Shown here piece by piece: positions 43,057-51,763 of a DNA stretch of 64,000 bases. The position numbers and the translations under genes are program-made. The notes beneath the pieces were generated by a model that saw only the letters and a program-made list of their open reading frames with translations, did not search any database and had not been told where the DNA came from. Each line of letters opens with the position of its first letter. Position 1 is the stretch's first letter. Source of the stretch: JAEUOS01 sp965279115 (GTDB lineage: Bacteria > Pseudomonadota > Gammaproteobacteria > Burkholderiales > JAEUOS01); assembly GCA_965279115.1 (NCBI GenBank), contig OZ257137.1, positions 5,456,001 through 5,520,000 on the forward strand, in the 5' to 3' direction.

Positions 43057-44156
43057 GCCGTCAGGTCCCCGAGCATGGGCAGGAGCCTGTGGAGCACGGC
43101 CTCGGGTGTGATGCGCGACATGCACAGGTTTTCCTTCGGGCATGTCGCCTTGAAGCAGGGGCCGCACTCCACCAACTCGCGCAAGACAACCGAGCGCGGC
43201 GCGGTCGGATGCCAGACCGGATGATTGTGGGCCGAAAAGAGCGCGACCAGCGGTATTCCAAGCGCATCGGCGATGTGCATGGGGCCGCTGTCGGTCATGA
43301 CGGCAGCGCGGCAACGGGAAAGAAGGGCCATGGTTACGCCCAGGCTTGACGCTCCTATGAGATTGATCAGGCGGGCCGGCCGGGCGAGCGCCTCATCACC
43401 CGCGAGTCTCCTGAACAATGCGGCCTCGGCCGGGCCCCCGACCAGGAGAAGGTTCAATCCGGGCAGTGCGCCTGCCAGCAGTGCGATGAATCGCGCCACG
43501 TTTTCGTAAGGCCATACCTTGGCGTCCTGCTTTGCGCCGAAGAACAGGGCTATGGACGCGGCGTTCGCCGCGTTTCGCTCTACAAGCAGCCGTGTCGCTT
43601 CGGCGTGGTCCGCGGCAGGGACAAACATTCGCTTGGGTCGACTGGCTCCGCCAACCAGCCGGGCCGTGGTCTCGACTATGTTTTCCTGCGCCAGCGTGGC
43701 CGGCCCGGGCGACGGCCTGGCATGGGTGAGGTACCTGGCCGTCTCGGGCATCGCGAAGCCAAGACGGAAGCGGCAACCGGCCGCCTTCATGAGCCGAGCG
43801 TTGCGGCGGAACACATCTCCGTTGCTCGACACCGTGTTGAAGGTCGGCGTGTGCAGGTCCACCCACATATCCCAGCGCCGCAACGCCAATCTGGCCACGA
43901 ATGCGACCTTCGCAACCGGTGTCTTTGCGCGCAGCAGGAAAAGCTCGTCGATGCGCGGGTCGGCACGCACCAGGTCGGCAAGGAAACCACGAATGATCAG
44001 GGTGACCCGCGCGTCCGGATAGCGCTCGCGCAGGGCCTCGATGGTCGGCAATACGACCACAAGGTCACCGATTTCGCCGAGCATCAGACACACGATGCTG
44101 CGGATCTCCGCCGGGGGCGGAAGATGCGGTCCAGCCATGTCCGAATGCTGGTTCAT
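43053..44156 (-). CDS. GT9-family (heptosyltransferase-like) glycosyltransferase
   Basis: A 367-residue GT-B enzyme of the ADP-heptose transferase family. Motifs: CLMLGEIGDLVVVLPTIEAL, SIALFFGAKQDAKVWPYENV, AAVMTDSGPMHIADALGIPL and a C-terminal segment with four cysteines (CGPCFKATCPKENLC) as in GT9 proteins. MNQHSDMAGP (44156) is chosen as start by the four-base overlap with the upstream methyltransferase; an ATG at 44138 is an alternative. The donor may be ADP-heptose or another sugar; context does not decide. Confidence 0.9.
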   Translation of the reverse strand: MNQHSDMAGPHLPPPAEIRSIVCLMLGEIGDLVVVLPTIEALRERYPDARVTLIIRGFLADLVRADPRIDELFLLRAKTPVAKVAFVARLALRRWDMWVDLHTPTFNTVSSNGDVFRRNARLMKAAGCRFRLGFAMPETARYLTHARPSPGPATLAQENIVETTARLVGGASRPKRMFVPAADHAEATRLLVERNAANAASIALFFGAKQDAKVWPYENVARFIALLAGALPGLNLLLVGGPAEAALFRRLAGDEALARPARLINLIGASSLGVTMALLSRCRAAVMTDSGPMHIADALGIPLVALFSAHNHPVWHPTAPRSVVLRELVECGPCFKATCPKENLCMSRITPEAVLHRLLPMLGDLTA

Positions 44157-45157
44157 GGCAGGGGTTTGCGGGCGACCATCACGAGTTGCTCCCCGAATGC
44201 GTGGAAGACCGAGTTCGGTTCGGAGAAACGCTTTTCCAGGCCGCCCAGGATGGCGCGCGCTCCGCCGAGCACGCCAAGCCGGGCCAGCAGCGCCTTCACG
44301 CTCTCCTTGCGCGATCGCGCGCGATGGTAACCGTGTTCGGTGTTCGCGGCGGACGGCGGCGCTGCGCCGCGCGGCGATCCGCGCCACGCCATTGCCATGC
44401 CGGTCAAATCGAGACCGCGAATACGGCAGGAAACAAGCTCAAGTCCCGCGGCTCGCAGCGCCTGTTCGAGGGTGGCGCGGTTGAACAGGACGATGTGTTC
44501 ATCTTCGCAATTGACCACCCACCAGCGTGTTCCGAATATTCTCCGGAACAGGCTGTCGAAGTTCGGCGTGGACAACAAGAGGACGCCACCCGGCTTCAGC
44601 CAGCTGGCGATGCGTTGCAGCGCTGCGCCGGGTGACTCGAGGTGCTCGACAACCTCAAGAAAGGCGATCACGTCCCACGACGCTTCGGTTCCCGGGAAGT
44701 CGAAAAGCGAACCCTGGTGAACCTCAAGGCCAAGTTTTTCGACGGCGTAGGCCGCCGAGGACTTGCCAAGCTCGATTCCCGTCACCGTCCAACCGCTGTC
44801 GCGCGCCACGCTCAGAAGTGCGCCGGTCGAGCATCCGACATCAAGCAGCCGCGTTCCGCAACTTCGCTGCGCGGCCTTCGCACCGGCAAGAAACTCCCGG
44901 TAGAGATCAAGCGTGCGTGGGTCGAACGCAATGCGCAAGCGTTCGGCATCAACCACGTCCTCATTCGCCCAGGTCTGCAGTTTGGCGGCGAGGACATGGC
45001 TTGGAAGGCGCGGGCTCACATAAGTGAGGTCACATTGCGGGCAACTGACCAGCGCACCGATGCCCAGCGGGTAGCGTAGCAGTTGGTCTGCACAACCGCA
45101 CAGGGCGCAGGCTACCCGCACCGGCCTGGATCCGGATTCGCAATCGTCCGGTTTCAT
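44153..45157 (-). CDS. methyltransferase with N-terminal zinc-ribbon-like part
   Basis: A 334-residue protein. Residues 15-45 have paired cysteines (CALCGC and SCPQCDLTYV), a zinc-ribbon-like head found in a class of sugar methyltransferases. The SAM domain follows: LLDVGCSTGALLSVARDSG, TVTGIELGKSSAAYA, DVIAFLEVVEHLESPGAAL and PGGVLLLSTPNFDSLFRRI (Methyltransf_23 type). The tail is basic. It is coupled by four-base overlaps on both sides. Likely target is a sugar of the polymer. Confidence 0.88.
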   Translation of the reverse strand: MKPDDCESGSRPVRVACALCGCADQLLRYPLGIGALVSCPQCDLTYVSPRLPSHVLAAKLQTWANEDVVDAERLRIAFDPRTLDLYREFLAGAKAAQRSCGTRLLDVGCSTGALLSVARDSGWTVTGIELGKSSAAYAVEKLGLEVHQGSLFDFPGTEASWDVIAFLEVVEHLESPGAALQRIASWLKPGGVLLLSTPNFDSLFRRIFGTRWWVVNCEDEHIVLFNRATLEQALRAAGLELVSCRIRGLDLTGMAMAWRGSPRGAAPPSAANTEHGYHRARSRKESVKALLARLGVLGGARAILGGLEKRFSEPNSVFHAFGEQLVMVARKPLP

Positions 45158-46101
45158 TCCGATGTGGCCGCGTCGCGGCGCTTCCTGCCAATCACGTAAA
45201 AGCCAGCCGCCATCAGGTGCGCTTCTTCACGACGGTTGAGCATTCGATCCAGGTACTTGAGCGGGAATGTCACCAGCCGATAAGTGCCGTTGAAAGCCTT
45301 GCGCAGAAAACGGGGTCTTGCAGGGACGAGCATCTGCAGGACGATGTTGGCGGATATCAGCAATGCCGACATCGGGCCTGCCGCAATACCGATTTGCACG
45401 TCTTCAAGGTCGCCGAACAGTCGACGGACCCCTTCGCGCGTGAAGCGCCGGAAATCACTGGGATAGCCGTGGAAGAAGAACATGAAAGGCATTTCCGCGT
45501 AAAGCAAGCCGCCCGGGCGCAGCACCCGGATCATTTCGGCTACCACCCGTTCGGCGTTGCCGACATGTTCAAGAACGGCATTGCAGACAATGGAGTCGAC
45601 CGATGCATCCAGGATTGGAATATTGTGCGCGTCCCCGACAAGGTCCACGTTGGTGAACGACTCAAGGTTGAGGGTGATTTCGGTCTGGCTGTACCGATGC
45701 GGCCCGCCTCCCACGTTCAGGATAATGGTGGAATCGCCGCGATGGTTGAAAAGTGGACGGGTGTGGTCTGCGTTGAGGTCCGGATTGGTGTGCAACAGGT
45801 TTTGCGGCGGCCTGAGGGCGCTATACCAGGGGCGTCGCGCCGGCCGCTGGTCGGCAGGCGCCAGTGCCGCATACTCAGCCACCATCGCTGAGCCTGTCGC
45901 GCTACCCAAAAGCTCCTCGCGAACGCGTCGCCCGGTTCCTGACAGCAGATGCGGTACTCCGGCCTTGACCGGAAACGCGGTCCGGCAAAGTGGACAGACC
46001 ATATCGGCTGAGGACTGCTCCAAGATGGCCGCCTGGTCTGTGCATTCGGGGCAACGCAGCCGACCCGCCAATCTATGAAGTCTTGCAGCCTGGTCAATCA
46101 T
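45154..46101 (-). CDS. methyltransferase with Trm112-like head, first gene of the minus operon
   Basis: A 315-residue protein. Residues 15-50 form a Trm112-like zinc head (RCPECTDQAA, MVCPLCRTAFPVKAGVPHLL). The SAM domain has IILNVGGGPHRYSQTEITLN, FTNVDLVGDAHNIPILDAS, SIVCNAVLEHVGNAERVVAE and PGGLLYAEMPFMFFFHGYPS. A ribosome site GAGAAGGA precedes the ATG. It is the promoter-proximal gene of the 12-gene minus operon and overlaps the next gene by four bases. Confidence 0.86.
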   Translation of the reverse strand: MIDQAARLHRLAGRLRCPECTDQAAILEQSSADMVCPLCRTAFPVKAGVPHLLSGTGRRVREELLGSATGSAMVAEYAALAPADQRPARRPWYSALRPPQNLLHTNPDLNADHTRPLFNHRGDSTIILNVGGGPHRYSQTEITLNLESFTNVDLVGDAHNIPILDASVDSIVCNAVLEHVGNAERVVAEMIRVLRPGGLLYAEMPFMFFFHGYPSDFRRFTREGVRRLFGDLEDVQIGIAAGPMSALLISANIVLQMLVPARPRFLRKAFNGTYRLVTFPLKYLDRMLNRREEAHLMAAGFYVIGRKRRDAATSE

Positions 46102-46444
46102 TCCTTCTCCATGGTGTAACCCCGTCGTCTGGCGGCCAATTTAACTTCCGGGGTCATACAAGATTCGCGCCAGTCCATGATCCGTGCGGCCATGCAGCGT
46201 CCGATTTCGCAAGCCGGGAGCAGCGGGGATTGAAGTCGCGGGAGTTTACTGTGAACGGGAGGGTGCGTCGCCTGCCCTTGGAGGGGGCGCAGGCGGTCGC
46301 TCAACCAATAATGCAGGCTGCGCGACGAGTCGATACTGCCAGATCGAACATCGTCTGGGAGAACCGCAACACGGCGCCACGCCCGGGGTTGAGGGGAACG
46401 CTCGCGCCGCCAGCAAGCGGGGGTTTCGGACGCTGTTCAGCGCG
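46102..46444. other. 343-base gap upstream of the minus operon
   Basis: The region must hold the promoter of the minus-strand operon, but no good -35/-10 pair is visible. It contains a stem CGCCTGC/GCAGGCG (46269-46295) and GC-rich sequence near the end of the PEP-CTERM gene. A 68-codon minus frame (46098-46304) overlaps the start of the operon but has no supported coding character. Confidence 0.4.
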
Positions 46445-47137
46445 TCAGCGCGATGCCACCCTCCGGCGGCGAAGGATTAGGGCGATAAGCCCGGCGCCTG
46501 CAACTGCCAGTGTCCCGCCGTCGGGTTCGGGAACTGCAGCTGCCGAAAATGCAAGGTAGACGATATTGTCAGGGCTCATCTGAATTTGCGCGAATCCGCC
46601 TGGCGCAAGCACATTCGCAGTCGCGGAAATCGAGCCGCCGAAAAAATGAAAACTGCTGAAGGTGCCTATGGGTGTGCTTTCTGTCGCGCTGAGTGTTCCC
46701 GAAAAGGGATCGAAAGCCGCTTTGGAAAATCCCAGTTGCACGGCCCCCGTTTGACCATTTTCAGTCGCCACTTGCCCGGTTACCTGCATGCTAGTAGCAG
46801 CGTCAGCGGACTCTAGGTAGGTGAAACTGCCGAAGAACGTGGTAATGGGTCCGCCCAATACATAACCGGGATTTGCGCTGATGAGAACGTCAGGCAGGGG
46901 AAGCGTTACCGACACTGGCCCGGAAGTACTGGTTATGGAATTTGTTGGAAACCGCCAACCGACCGAAACCTGTCCGGCGCCGTCGTTCGTGCTGAATGCG
47001 ATTGCGCCAAGAAAGGATGTCGAATCGTATGCCACGGAGAAGCTCCCGAAATCCGTGGTCGTAGTGGTCGTGGCCAAGACCGCAGGCGCGAACGCCACCG
47101 ATGTCGCGACTGTCAATATCCGCAGGAGTTTCCGCAT
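46445..47137 (-). CDS. PEP-CTERM sorting-signal protein
   Basis: A 230-residue exported protein. Signal peptide: ILTVATSVAFAPAVLA. The mature part is Thr/Ser/Gly-rich beta structure (TTTTTTDFGSFSVAYDSTS) without a recognised enzyme domain. The C-terminus is a classic PEP-CTERM tripartite signal: the motif VPEPDGG, a hydrophobic helix TLAVAGAGLIALIL and the basic end RRRRVASR. It is a probable substrate of an exosortase; XrtB in this window is the obvious candidate. Surface or matrix role is inferred from the family. Confidence 0.9.
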   Translation of the reverse strand: MRKLLRILTVATSVAFAPAVLATTTTTTDFGSFSVAYDSTSFLGAIAFSTNDGAGQVSVGWRFPTNSITSTSGPVSVTLPLPDVLISANPGYVLGGPITTFFGSFTYLESADAATSMQVTGQVATENGQTGAVQLGFSKAAFDPFSGTLSATESTPIGTFSSFHFFGGSISATANVLAPGGFAQIQMSPDNIVYLAFSAAAVPEPDGGTLAVAGAGLIALILRRRRVASR

Positions 47138-47361
47138 TTTTCTGGTCCTTTTTTCCAGGAACGGCGACTTAGGCTGGGAGGTGCCTGGTAGCGCAGTAAG
47201 GTATGAAGCGATGAAAAGAATCCGTATGGCCCATCAAAACATCCGGAGAGGAATCGTATTCGCGATGCTCTTTTCATTTACAGCAAATGGCCGGCAAGGT
47301 CAAGCCTTGGGCCGCAAGTGCAGGCGTCGATACCGGCGCTTGACAAAACTGACGTCCGCCC

Positions 47362-47724
47362 TCAATCCACCCGCGTCGGCGCATCAAGCCGTTTCGAGCC
47401 GTGCGTACCGCCCACCACCAGGCGCAGCAGGCCGAGCAAATAAACGCTCACCACGTACACCGTGGTCTCGGTGCCGCGTTCGCTCAAGAACGCCCCTATG
47501 GTCGGCCAGTCGGGGGCATGCAACCTGCTGGTCACCAGCAGCAGCAACGCGGCGGCCAGTGTCATGGCATAGCCGTAGCGCGCGCCCAGCACAAAACTCA
47601 CCAGGCCGATCGGCACGAGGTACAAAAGCCACAGGTCCACCTCGTGCCCAGCCGCGTAATCAAGCATGGCGATGCCACCCATCATGACGATGGCGATGGC
47701 AAGTGTGGCGTTGCGCAGCAACAT
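47362..47724 (-). CDS. small four-helix membrane protein
   Basis: A 120-residue protein with four hydrophobic helices (LAIAIVMMGGIAMLDYAAG, LYLVPIGLVSFVLGARYG, AMTLAAALLLLVTSRLH, TVYVVSVYLLGLLRLVVG). The pattern VPIGLVSFVLGARYG is like the N-terminal membrane sensor part of some diguanylate cyclases and histidine kinases, but no output domain follows. MLLRNATLAI (47724) is chosen as start; a longer frame to 47799 adds a basic extension. It is divergent from gmd with a Crp-like site between them. The 224 bases from 47138 to 47361 hold no feature I can name. Confidence 0.65.
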   Translation of the reverse strand: MLLRNATLAIAIVMMGGIAMLDYAAGHEVDLWLLYLVPIGLVSFVLGARYGYAMTLAAALLLLVTSRLHAPDWPTIGAFLSERGTETTVYVVSVYLLGLLRLVVGGTHGSKRLDAPTRVD

Positions 47725-47821
47725 GCGGGGTATCCGGAAATTCCTGGCGCGTGTATGAGTGCCGAGCGGAGAAATAGTATGCCGCAAGCATATGACCAAT
47801 TTGTTTCTGTTGATGGTTTTG

Positions 47822-47837
47822 TGTGACTTTCATCACG
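47822..47837. promoter_or_regulatory. near-consensus Crp-class site between divergent genes
   Basis: TGTGACTTTCATCACG matches the Crp consensus TGTGA-N6-TCACA in nine of ten positions. It lies 140 bases before gmd and about 98 bases before the divergent membrane-protein gene. A possible gmd -10 box TAAAAT is at 47940-47945, too far for simple class I activation; another promoter nearer the site is possible. Confidence 0.4.
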
Positions 47838-47976
47838 CAAATCGCATGGCTCTATCGGGCTATTGGCGCGGCAATTGCTATTTCATAAATCCGGGGTCAT
47901 GGCCCGTTGGCGCCATATCGGCTGTCATATGGGGTCGGCTAAAATGGTGCGATACCGCAATCCCGAAAGCCATTGA

Positions 47977-49077
47977 ATGTCGCAAACCTCCGGCGCCAAA
48001 GTAGCCCTCATCACCGGCATCACCGGCCAGGACGGCGCCTACCTGGCCGAACTGCTGCTCAAGAAGGGCTACATCGTGCACGGCATCAAGCGCCGCGCGT
48101 CGCTTTTCAATACCGACCGGGTGGACCACCTGTACCAGGACCCGCATGTCAGCCACCGCAACTTTGTGCTGCATTATGGCGACCTGACCGACAGCACCAA
48201 CCTGATCCGCATCATCCAGCAGGTGCAGCCGGACGAAATCTACAACCTGGCCGCCATGAGCCATGTGGCCGTCAGCTTCGAAACCCCCGAATACACCGCC
48301 AATGCGGACGGCATCGGCACGTTGCGCATCCTGGAGGCCATCCGCATCCTGGGCATGGAAAAGAAGACCCGCTTCTACCAGGCCTCCACCTCCGAGCTTT
48401 ACGGCCTAGTGCAGGAAACCCCGCAAAAGGAAACCACGCCGTTCTACCCGCGCAGCCCTTACGCGGTGGCCAAGCTGTACGCCTACTGGATCACCGTAAA
48501 CTACCGCGAGGCCTACGGCATCTACGCCTGCAACGGCATCCTCTTCAATCACGAAAGCCCGCTGCGCGGCGAAACCTTTGTCACCCGCAAGATCACCCGG
48601 GCGCTGGCGCGCATCAAGCTCAACCTGCAGGACTGCCTTTACCTCGGCAACATGGATTCGCTGCGCGACTGGGGCCATGCCAAGGACTACGTGGAAATGC
48701 AGTGGCTGATGTTGCAGCAGGAAAAGCCGGAAGACTTTGTCATCGCCACCGGCGTGCAATACAGCGTGCGCCAGTTCGTGGACGCGGCCGCGAAGGAGCT
48801 GGGCATCGCCATCACCTGGGCGGGCAAGGGCGTGGAGGAAACCGGTACCGACCAGCACGGCAAGGTGATCGTGCGGGTGGATCCGCGCTACTTCCGCCCC
48901 ACCGAGGTGGAAACCCTGCTGGGCGACCCCAGCAAGGCGAAGGAGAAACTCGGCTGGGTGCCCAGGACCACCTTCGCAGAACTGGTGGCCGAGATGGTGC
49001 GGGAAGACCTGAAAAGCGCCGAGCGCGACGAGTTGGTCAAGAAGCACGGCTTCGCCGCCTACGATTACCACGAGTAA
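47977..49077 (+). CDS. gmd: GDP-mannose 4,6-dehydratase
   Basis: A 366-residue cytosolic short-chain dehydrogenase-type enzyme that converts GDP-D-mannose to GDP-4-keto-6-deoxymannose using bound NADP. Motifs: ALITGITGQDGAYLAELLLK, HGIKRRASLFNTDRVDHLY, the STSELYG catalytic Ser/Glu region, and YAVAKLYAYW with the catalytic Tyr/Lys. The end PRTTFAELVAEMVREDL is typical. Length is normal. fcl begins four bases after the stop, completing GDP-L-fucose synthesis. Confidence 0.97.
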   Translation: MSQTSGAKVALITGITGQDGAYLAELLLKKGYIVHGIKRRASLFNTDRVDHLYQDPHVSHRNFVLHYGDLTDSTNLIRIIQQVQPDEIYNLAAMSHVAVSFETPEYTANADGIGTLRILEAIRILGMEKKTRFYQASTSELYGLVQETPQKETTPFYPRSPYAVAKLYAYWITVNYREAYGIYACNGILFNHESPLRGETFVTRKITRALARIKLNLQDCLYLGNMDSLRDWGHAKDYVEMQWLMLQQEKPEDFVIATGVQYSVRQFVDAAAKELGIAITWAGKGVEETGTDQHGKVIVRVDPRYFRPTEVETLLGDPSKAKEKLGWVPRTTFAELVAEMVREDLKSAERDELVKKHGFAAYDYHE

Positions 49078-49081
49078 CCGC

Positions 49082-50065
49082 ATGGACAAGAACGCCAAGA
49101 TCTATGTGGCCGGCCACCGCGGCCTGGTCGGGTCGGCCATCATGCGCGCGCTCCGGGCGCAGGGCTACGGCAACTTCGTCACTCGCACCCACGCAGAGCT
49201 GGACCTCACCGACCAGGCGGCCTCCAGCGCTTTTTTCGCGCAGGAAAAGCCGGAATATGTGTTCGTGGCCGCGGCGCGGGTGGGGGGCATTCATGCCAAC
49301 AACACCTACCCGGCGGAATTCATCCGTAGCAACCTGGCCGTGCAGGACAATGTCATCCACTCCTCGTACCTGAACGGCGCCACGCGGCTGATGTTCCTCG
49401 GGTCCAGTTGCATCTATCCGAAGCTGGCGCCCCAGCCGCTCAAGGAGGAATACCTGCTGACAGGCGCGCTGGAACCCACCAATCGCGCCTACGCCCTGGC
49501 CAAGATCGCCGGCATCGAGATGTGCTGGAGCTACAACCGCCAGTACGGCACCCGGTACCTGTCGGCCATGCCCACCAATCTGTACGGGCCGGGCGACAAC
49601 TATCACCCGGAAAACAGCCATGTGATCCCGGCCTTGATCCGCAAATTCCACGAGGCCAAGGTGGCGGGGGCACCGTCAGTTGGCGTATGGGGCAGTGGCA
49701 TGCCGCGGCGCGAGTTCCTGTACAGCGAGGACATGGCCGACGCCTGCGTGTTTCTCATGAACCTGCCGGACGACAAGTTCGACAGCCTGCTCGGCAGCGA
49801 CGAGATGGTCAGCGGGCGTTTCGAGCCGCCCCTCATCAATGTGGGTTATGGCAGCGACGTCACCATCCGCGAATTGGCTGAAACGTTGCGTGACGTCGTG
49901 GGCTTCAAGGGCGAACTGACATTCGACGCCAGCAAGCCCGACGGTACGCCCAGGAAGCTGATGGACGTGTCCAAGCTGGCGGCCATCGGCTGGCGCGCCA
50001 AAACCGACTTGCGCGACGGGTTGGCCCTGGCGTACGCGGATTTCCGGCAACACCACGCCGGGTAA
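49082..50065 (+). CDS. fcl: GDP-L-fucose synthase
   Basis: A 327-residue cytosolic epimerase/reductase that makes GDP-L-fucose from the Gmd product using NADPH. Motifs: IYVAGHRGLVGSAIMRAL, FVAAARVGGIHANNTYPAEF, FLGSSCIYPKLAPQPLKEEY, the YALAKIAGIEMC catalytic Tyr/Lys pair, and PTNLYGPGDNYHPENSHVIP. The order and length match the family. It follows gmd by four bases in one operon. Its product probably feeds one of the polysaccharides in this window. Confidence 0.97.
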   Translation: MDKNAKIYVAGHRGLVGSAIMRALRAQGYGNFVTRTHAELDLTDQAASSAFFAQEKPEYVFVAAARVGGIHANNTYPAEFIRSNLAVQDNVIHSSYLNGATRLMFLGSSCIYPKLAPQPLKEEYLLTGALEPTNRAYALAKIAGIEMCWSYNRQYGTRYLSAMPTNLYGPGDNYHPENSHVIPALIRKFHEAKVAGAPSVGVWGSGMPRREFLYSEDMADACVFLMNLPDDKFDSLLGSDEMVSGRFEPPLINVGYGSDVTIRELAETLRDVVGFKGELTFDASKPDGTPRKLMDVSKLAAIGWRAKTDLRDGLALAYADFRQHHAG

Positions 50066-50086
50066 CTCAGGCTGGCCGCGGCCGGC

Positions 50087-50491
50087 CTAGCGCGGTGCGC
50101 CGCGCCGCGCGATCAGGCCGATCAGGCCCAGAAAGGCCAGTGCCAGGGCGGAGGTTTCGAACTCGGGGTCGATGCTGCTGGCAAGCGCTGCATTGATCAG
50201 CGAGGTGCTTTCACCGGCTTTGCGGGGCGCCGTCGTGGCTGTGACGGGTCGGGGGTTATCGCCCTGCGTGGCTGACGCCTTGACCTGTGCATGGCCGGCT
50301 ACGGGGTGGTACGGCGTGGGGGCGCTTGCAACAAGGACGCCTTGCGCGGCCACGTAAGCACCCGGCTGTGTTGCGGCATGCGCTACCCGCTGTGCCGCTG
50401 CCGGTGACTGAGTAGCCGGCATGTCGGCCGCGGCCCAGAGGGGCGCCATCAGGGCAGCCACGACACTCATGCGGAATACGCTAGGCTGCAT
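50087..50491 (-). CDS. small exported protein with variant PEP-CTERM-like tail
   Basis: A 134-residue exported protein. Signal peptide: FRMSVVAALMAPLWAAADM. The middle is Ala/Pro/Thr/Gln-rich low complexity. The C-terminus has the order of a PEP-CTERM signal: DPEFETS, then ALALAFLGLIGLIA, then RRGAPR. The usual P-E-P is P-E-F here (a common PEP-CTERM form is PEPET, here PEFET). It may be a substrate of XrtB or of a different exosortase. It converges with fcl at a 21-base gap. Confidence 0.72.
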   Translation of the reverse strand: MQPSVFRMSVVAALMAPLWAAADMPATQSPAAAQRVAHAATQPGAYVAAQGVLVASAPTPYHPVAGHAQVKASATQGDNPRPVTATTAPRKAGESTSLINAALASSIDPEFETSALALAFLGLIGLIARRGAPR

Positions 50492-50558
50492 TGGCCTGTC
50501 CGGTCAGTGGTTCGCCCTAAAGGGCAGTGGACATTCGATACCGAAGCTCATGACCCCT

Positions 50559-50586
50559 AGTATGGCACTGTCATGTTGCGGCGCAA
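50559..50586 (-). promoter_or_regulatory. possible promoter of the PEP-CTERM-like gene
   Basis: On the minus strand TTGCGC (50586-50581) and CATACT (50564-50559, preceded by TGC) are 16 bases apart, 68 bases before the ATG at 50491. The -10 box has the extended TGn form. The -35 box overlaps an 11-base palindrome TTGCGGCGCAA. Confidence 0.4.
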
Positions 50587-50671
50587 TAGCCCACTTGCAC
50601 TAATGCCATTGACATAAAATTGTCACGCAAGGCACGCACGCGCTGAAGGCGTGCACCGGCGTGGCGCCAAC

Positions 50672-51763
50672 TCAGGACGTGGTGCCCAGGCGCGCCAGTT
50701 CGGCCGCCGCGGCCTGGCTCTCGAAGGTGCGCGCACGGGTGTCCGCCGCGGCGACTTCCATGCAGTGCAGCGACATGTACTTGTAGCCGTTGATCATGTG
50801 CCACTGGCCAAGGTAGAAGGACACCTCGGCGCGCCACAGATGGTTTGGCGGCGGGCGAAACTCTGCCAGCCCGGCGGTGGCGCCGTCGGCCGGCGCATGC
50901 CAGGCATCCGATACCGCCAGCGCATGGCGCGCCAGGGCTTCAAATTCGTTGGGGCTGATGCGCCCGCACATCAGGTCGAACACCGGCATGGGCCAGCGCG
51001 ATACCGGGCAGGATGGGCCCACCGGGTTCCAGGAGGACTCGCCGCCGGTCTTGTTGGTGCGCACGGCGTGCGGCACATCGGGCGGGGGGCGCCGCTTGAG
51101 TAGGTCGAAGTCGGCTTCGGCGGAGTCGCTGCGGGCAAGCGAAAGGTAGCGCCACAGCAGGTCGAAGGGGTTGAACTCCTTGCGCGCGGCGTGGGCTTCG
51201 TCGAGGAGGTGGCCAAAACCGTGCGCGGCATCCGCAAAGCGCCCGGCCTTCCAGTGCTGGCGGCTCTGGTTGCGCAGCATGTTGCGCTGGTGGTCGGCAC
51301 GGAACAGGGCGTCGTGCTCGGCCAGGAGTTTGTACTCGGCCGCCGCGCCATGGTGGAAGCCCATGGCTTCGTACAGGCCGGCGCGTTCGCGCGCCACACG
51401 CAGCCGCAGCGGTGCCGCGGCCGGTGCCAGGCGCACCATGGACTCCATCGCCTGATAGTCGGCCATCGCGCCCATCATGTCGCCTTGCACGCGGCGCAGC
51501 GCGGCGCGCGCCAGGTAGGCCTCGGTGCGGGTCGGGTCGCTTTCCACCAGTGCGGAATATTCACGCAGGGCGTAGGCCACATCGCGGTTTTCCATCACTT
51601 GCGCGCGCATGAAACGCGCGTCGGCAAGGGAGGGGTCCTGGTCGAGCGCCTGGCTCAGATCTTCCAGCGCCTGGGTGAAGTCACAGGCCTGCATGCGCGC
51701 CTTTCCGCTGGCGAGCAATGCGCGCGCGCCACGGGAGATGGCTAGGCTGTCTTGGCTATCCAT
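50672..51763 (-). CDS. TPR-repeat protein, unknown function
   Basis: A 363-residue cytosolic protein without a signal peptide. Residues 10-110 hold TPR repeats: GKARMQACDFTQALEDLSQA, DPSLADARFMRAQVMENRD, DPTRTEAYLARAALRRVQGD. Further helical repeats run to about residue 215 (MLRNQSRQHWKAGRFADAAH). The C-terminal third has aromatic and Cys-containing helices (SPNEFEALARHALAVSD, LWRAEVSFYLGQWHMINGY) like the NlpI/SppA-type or lipoprotein TPR proteins, but lacks a lipobox. Function unknown; TPRs usually hold protein partners. Confidence 0.8.
   Translation of the reverse strand: MDSQDSLAISRGARALLASGKARMQACDFTQALEDLSQALDQDPSLADARFMRAQVMENRDVAYALREYSALVESDPTRTEAYLARAALRRVQGDMMGAMADYQAMESMVRLAPAAAPLRLRVARERAGLYEAMGFHHGAAAEYKLLAEHDALFRADHQRNMLRNQSRQHWKAGRFADAAHGFGHLLDEAHAARKEFNPFDLLWRYLSLARSDSAEADFDLLKRRPPPDVPHAVRTNKTGGESSWNPVGPSCPVSRWPMPVFDLMCGRISPNEFEALARHALAVSDAWHAPADGATAGLAEFRPPPNHLWRAEVSFYLGQWHMINGYKYMSLHCMEVAAADTRARTFESQAAAAELARLGTTS

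Noticed and set aside
46098..46304. A 68-codon minus-strand frame overlapping the start of the minus operon by four bases
   Set aside because: The overlap is suggestive but the product has no family pattern and no ribosome site; the ATG at 46101 has its own good site. It may at most be a leader peptide.
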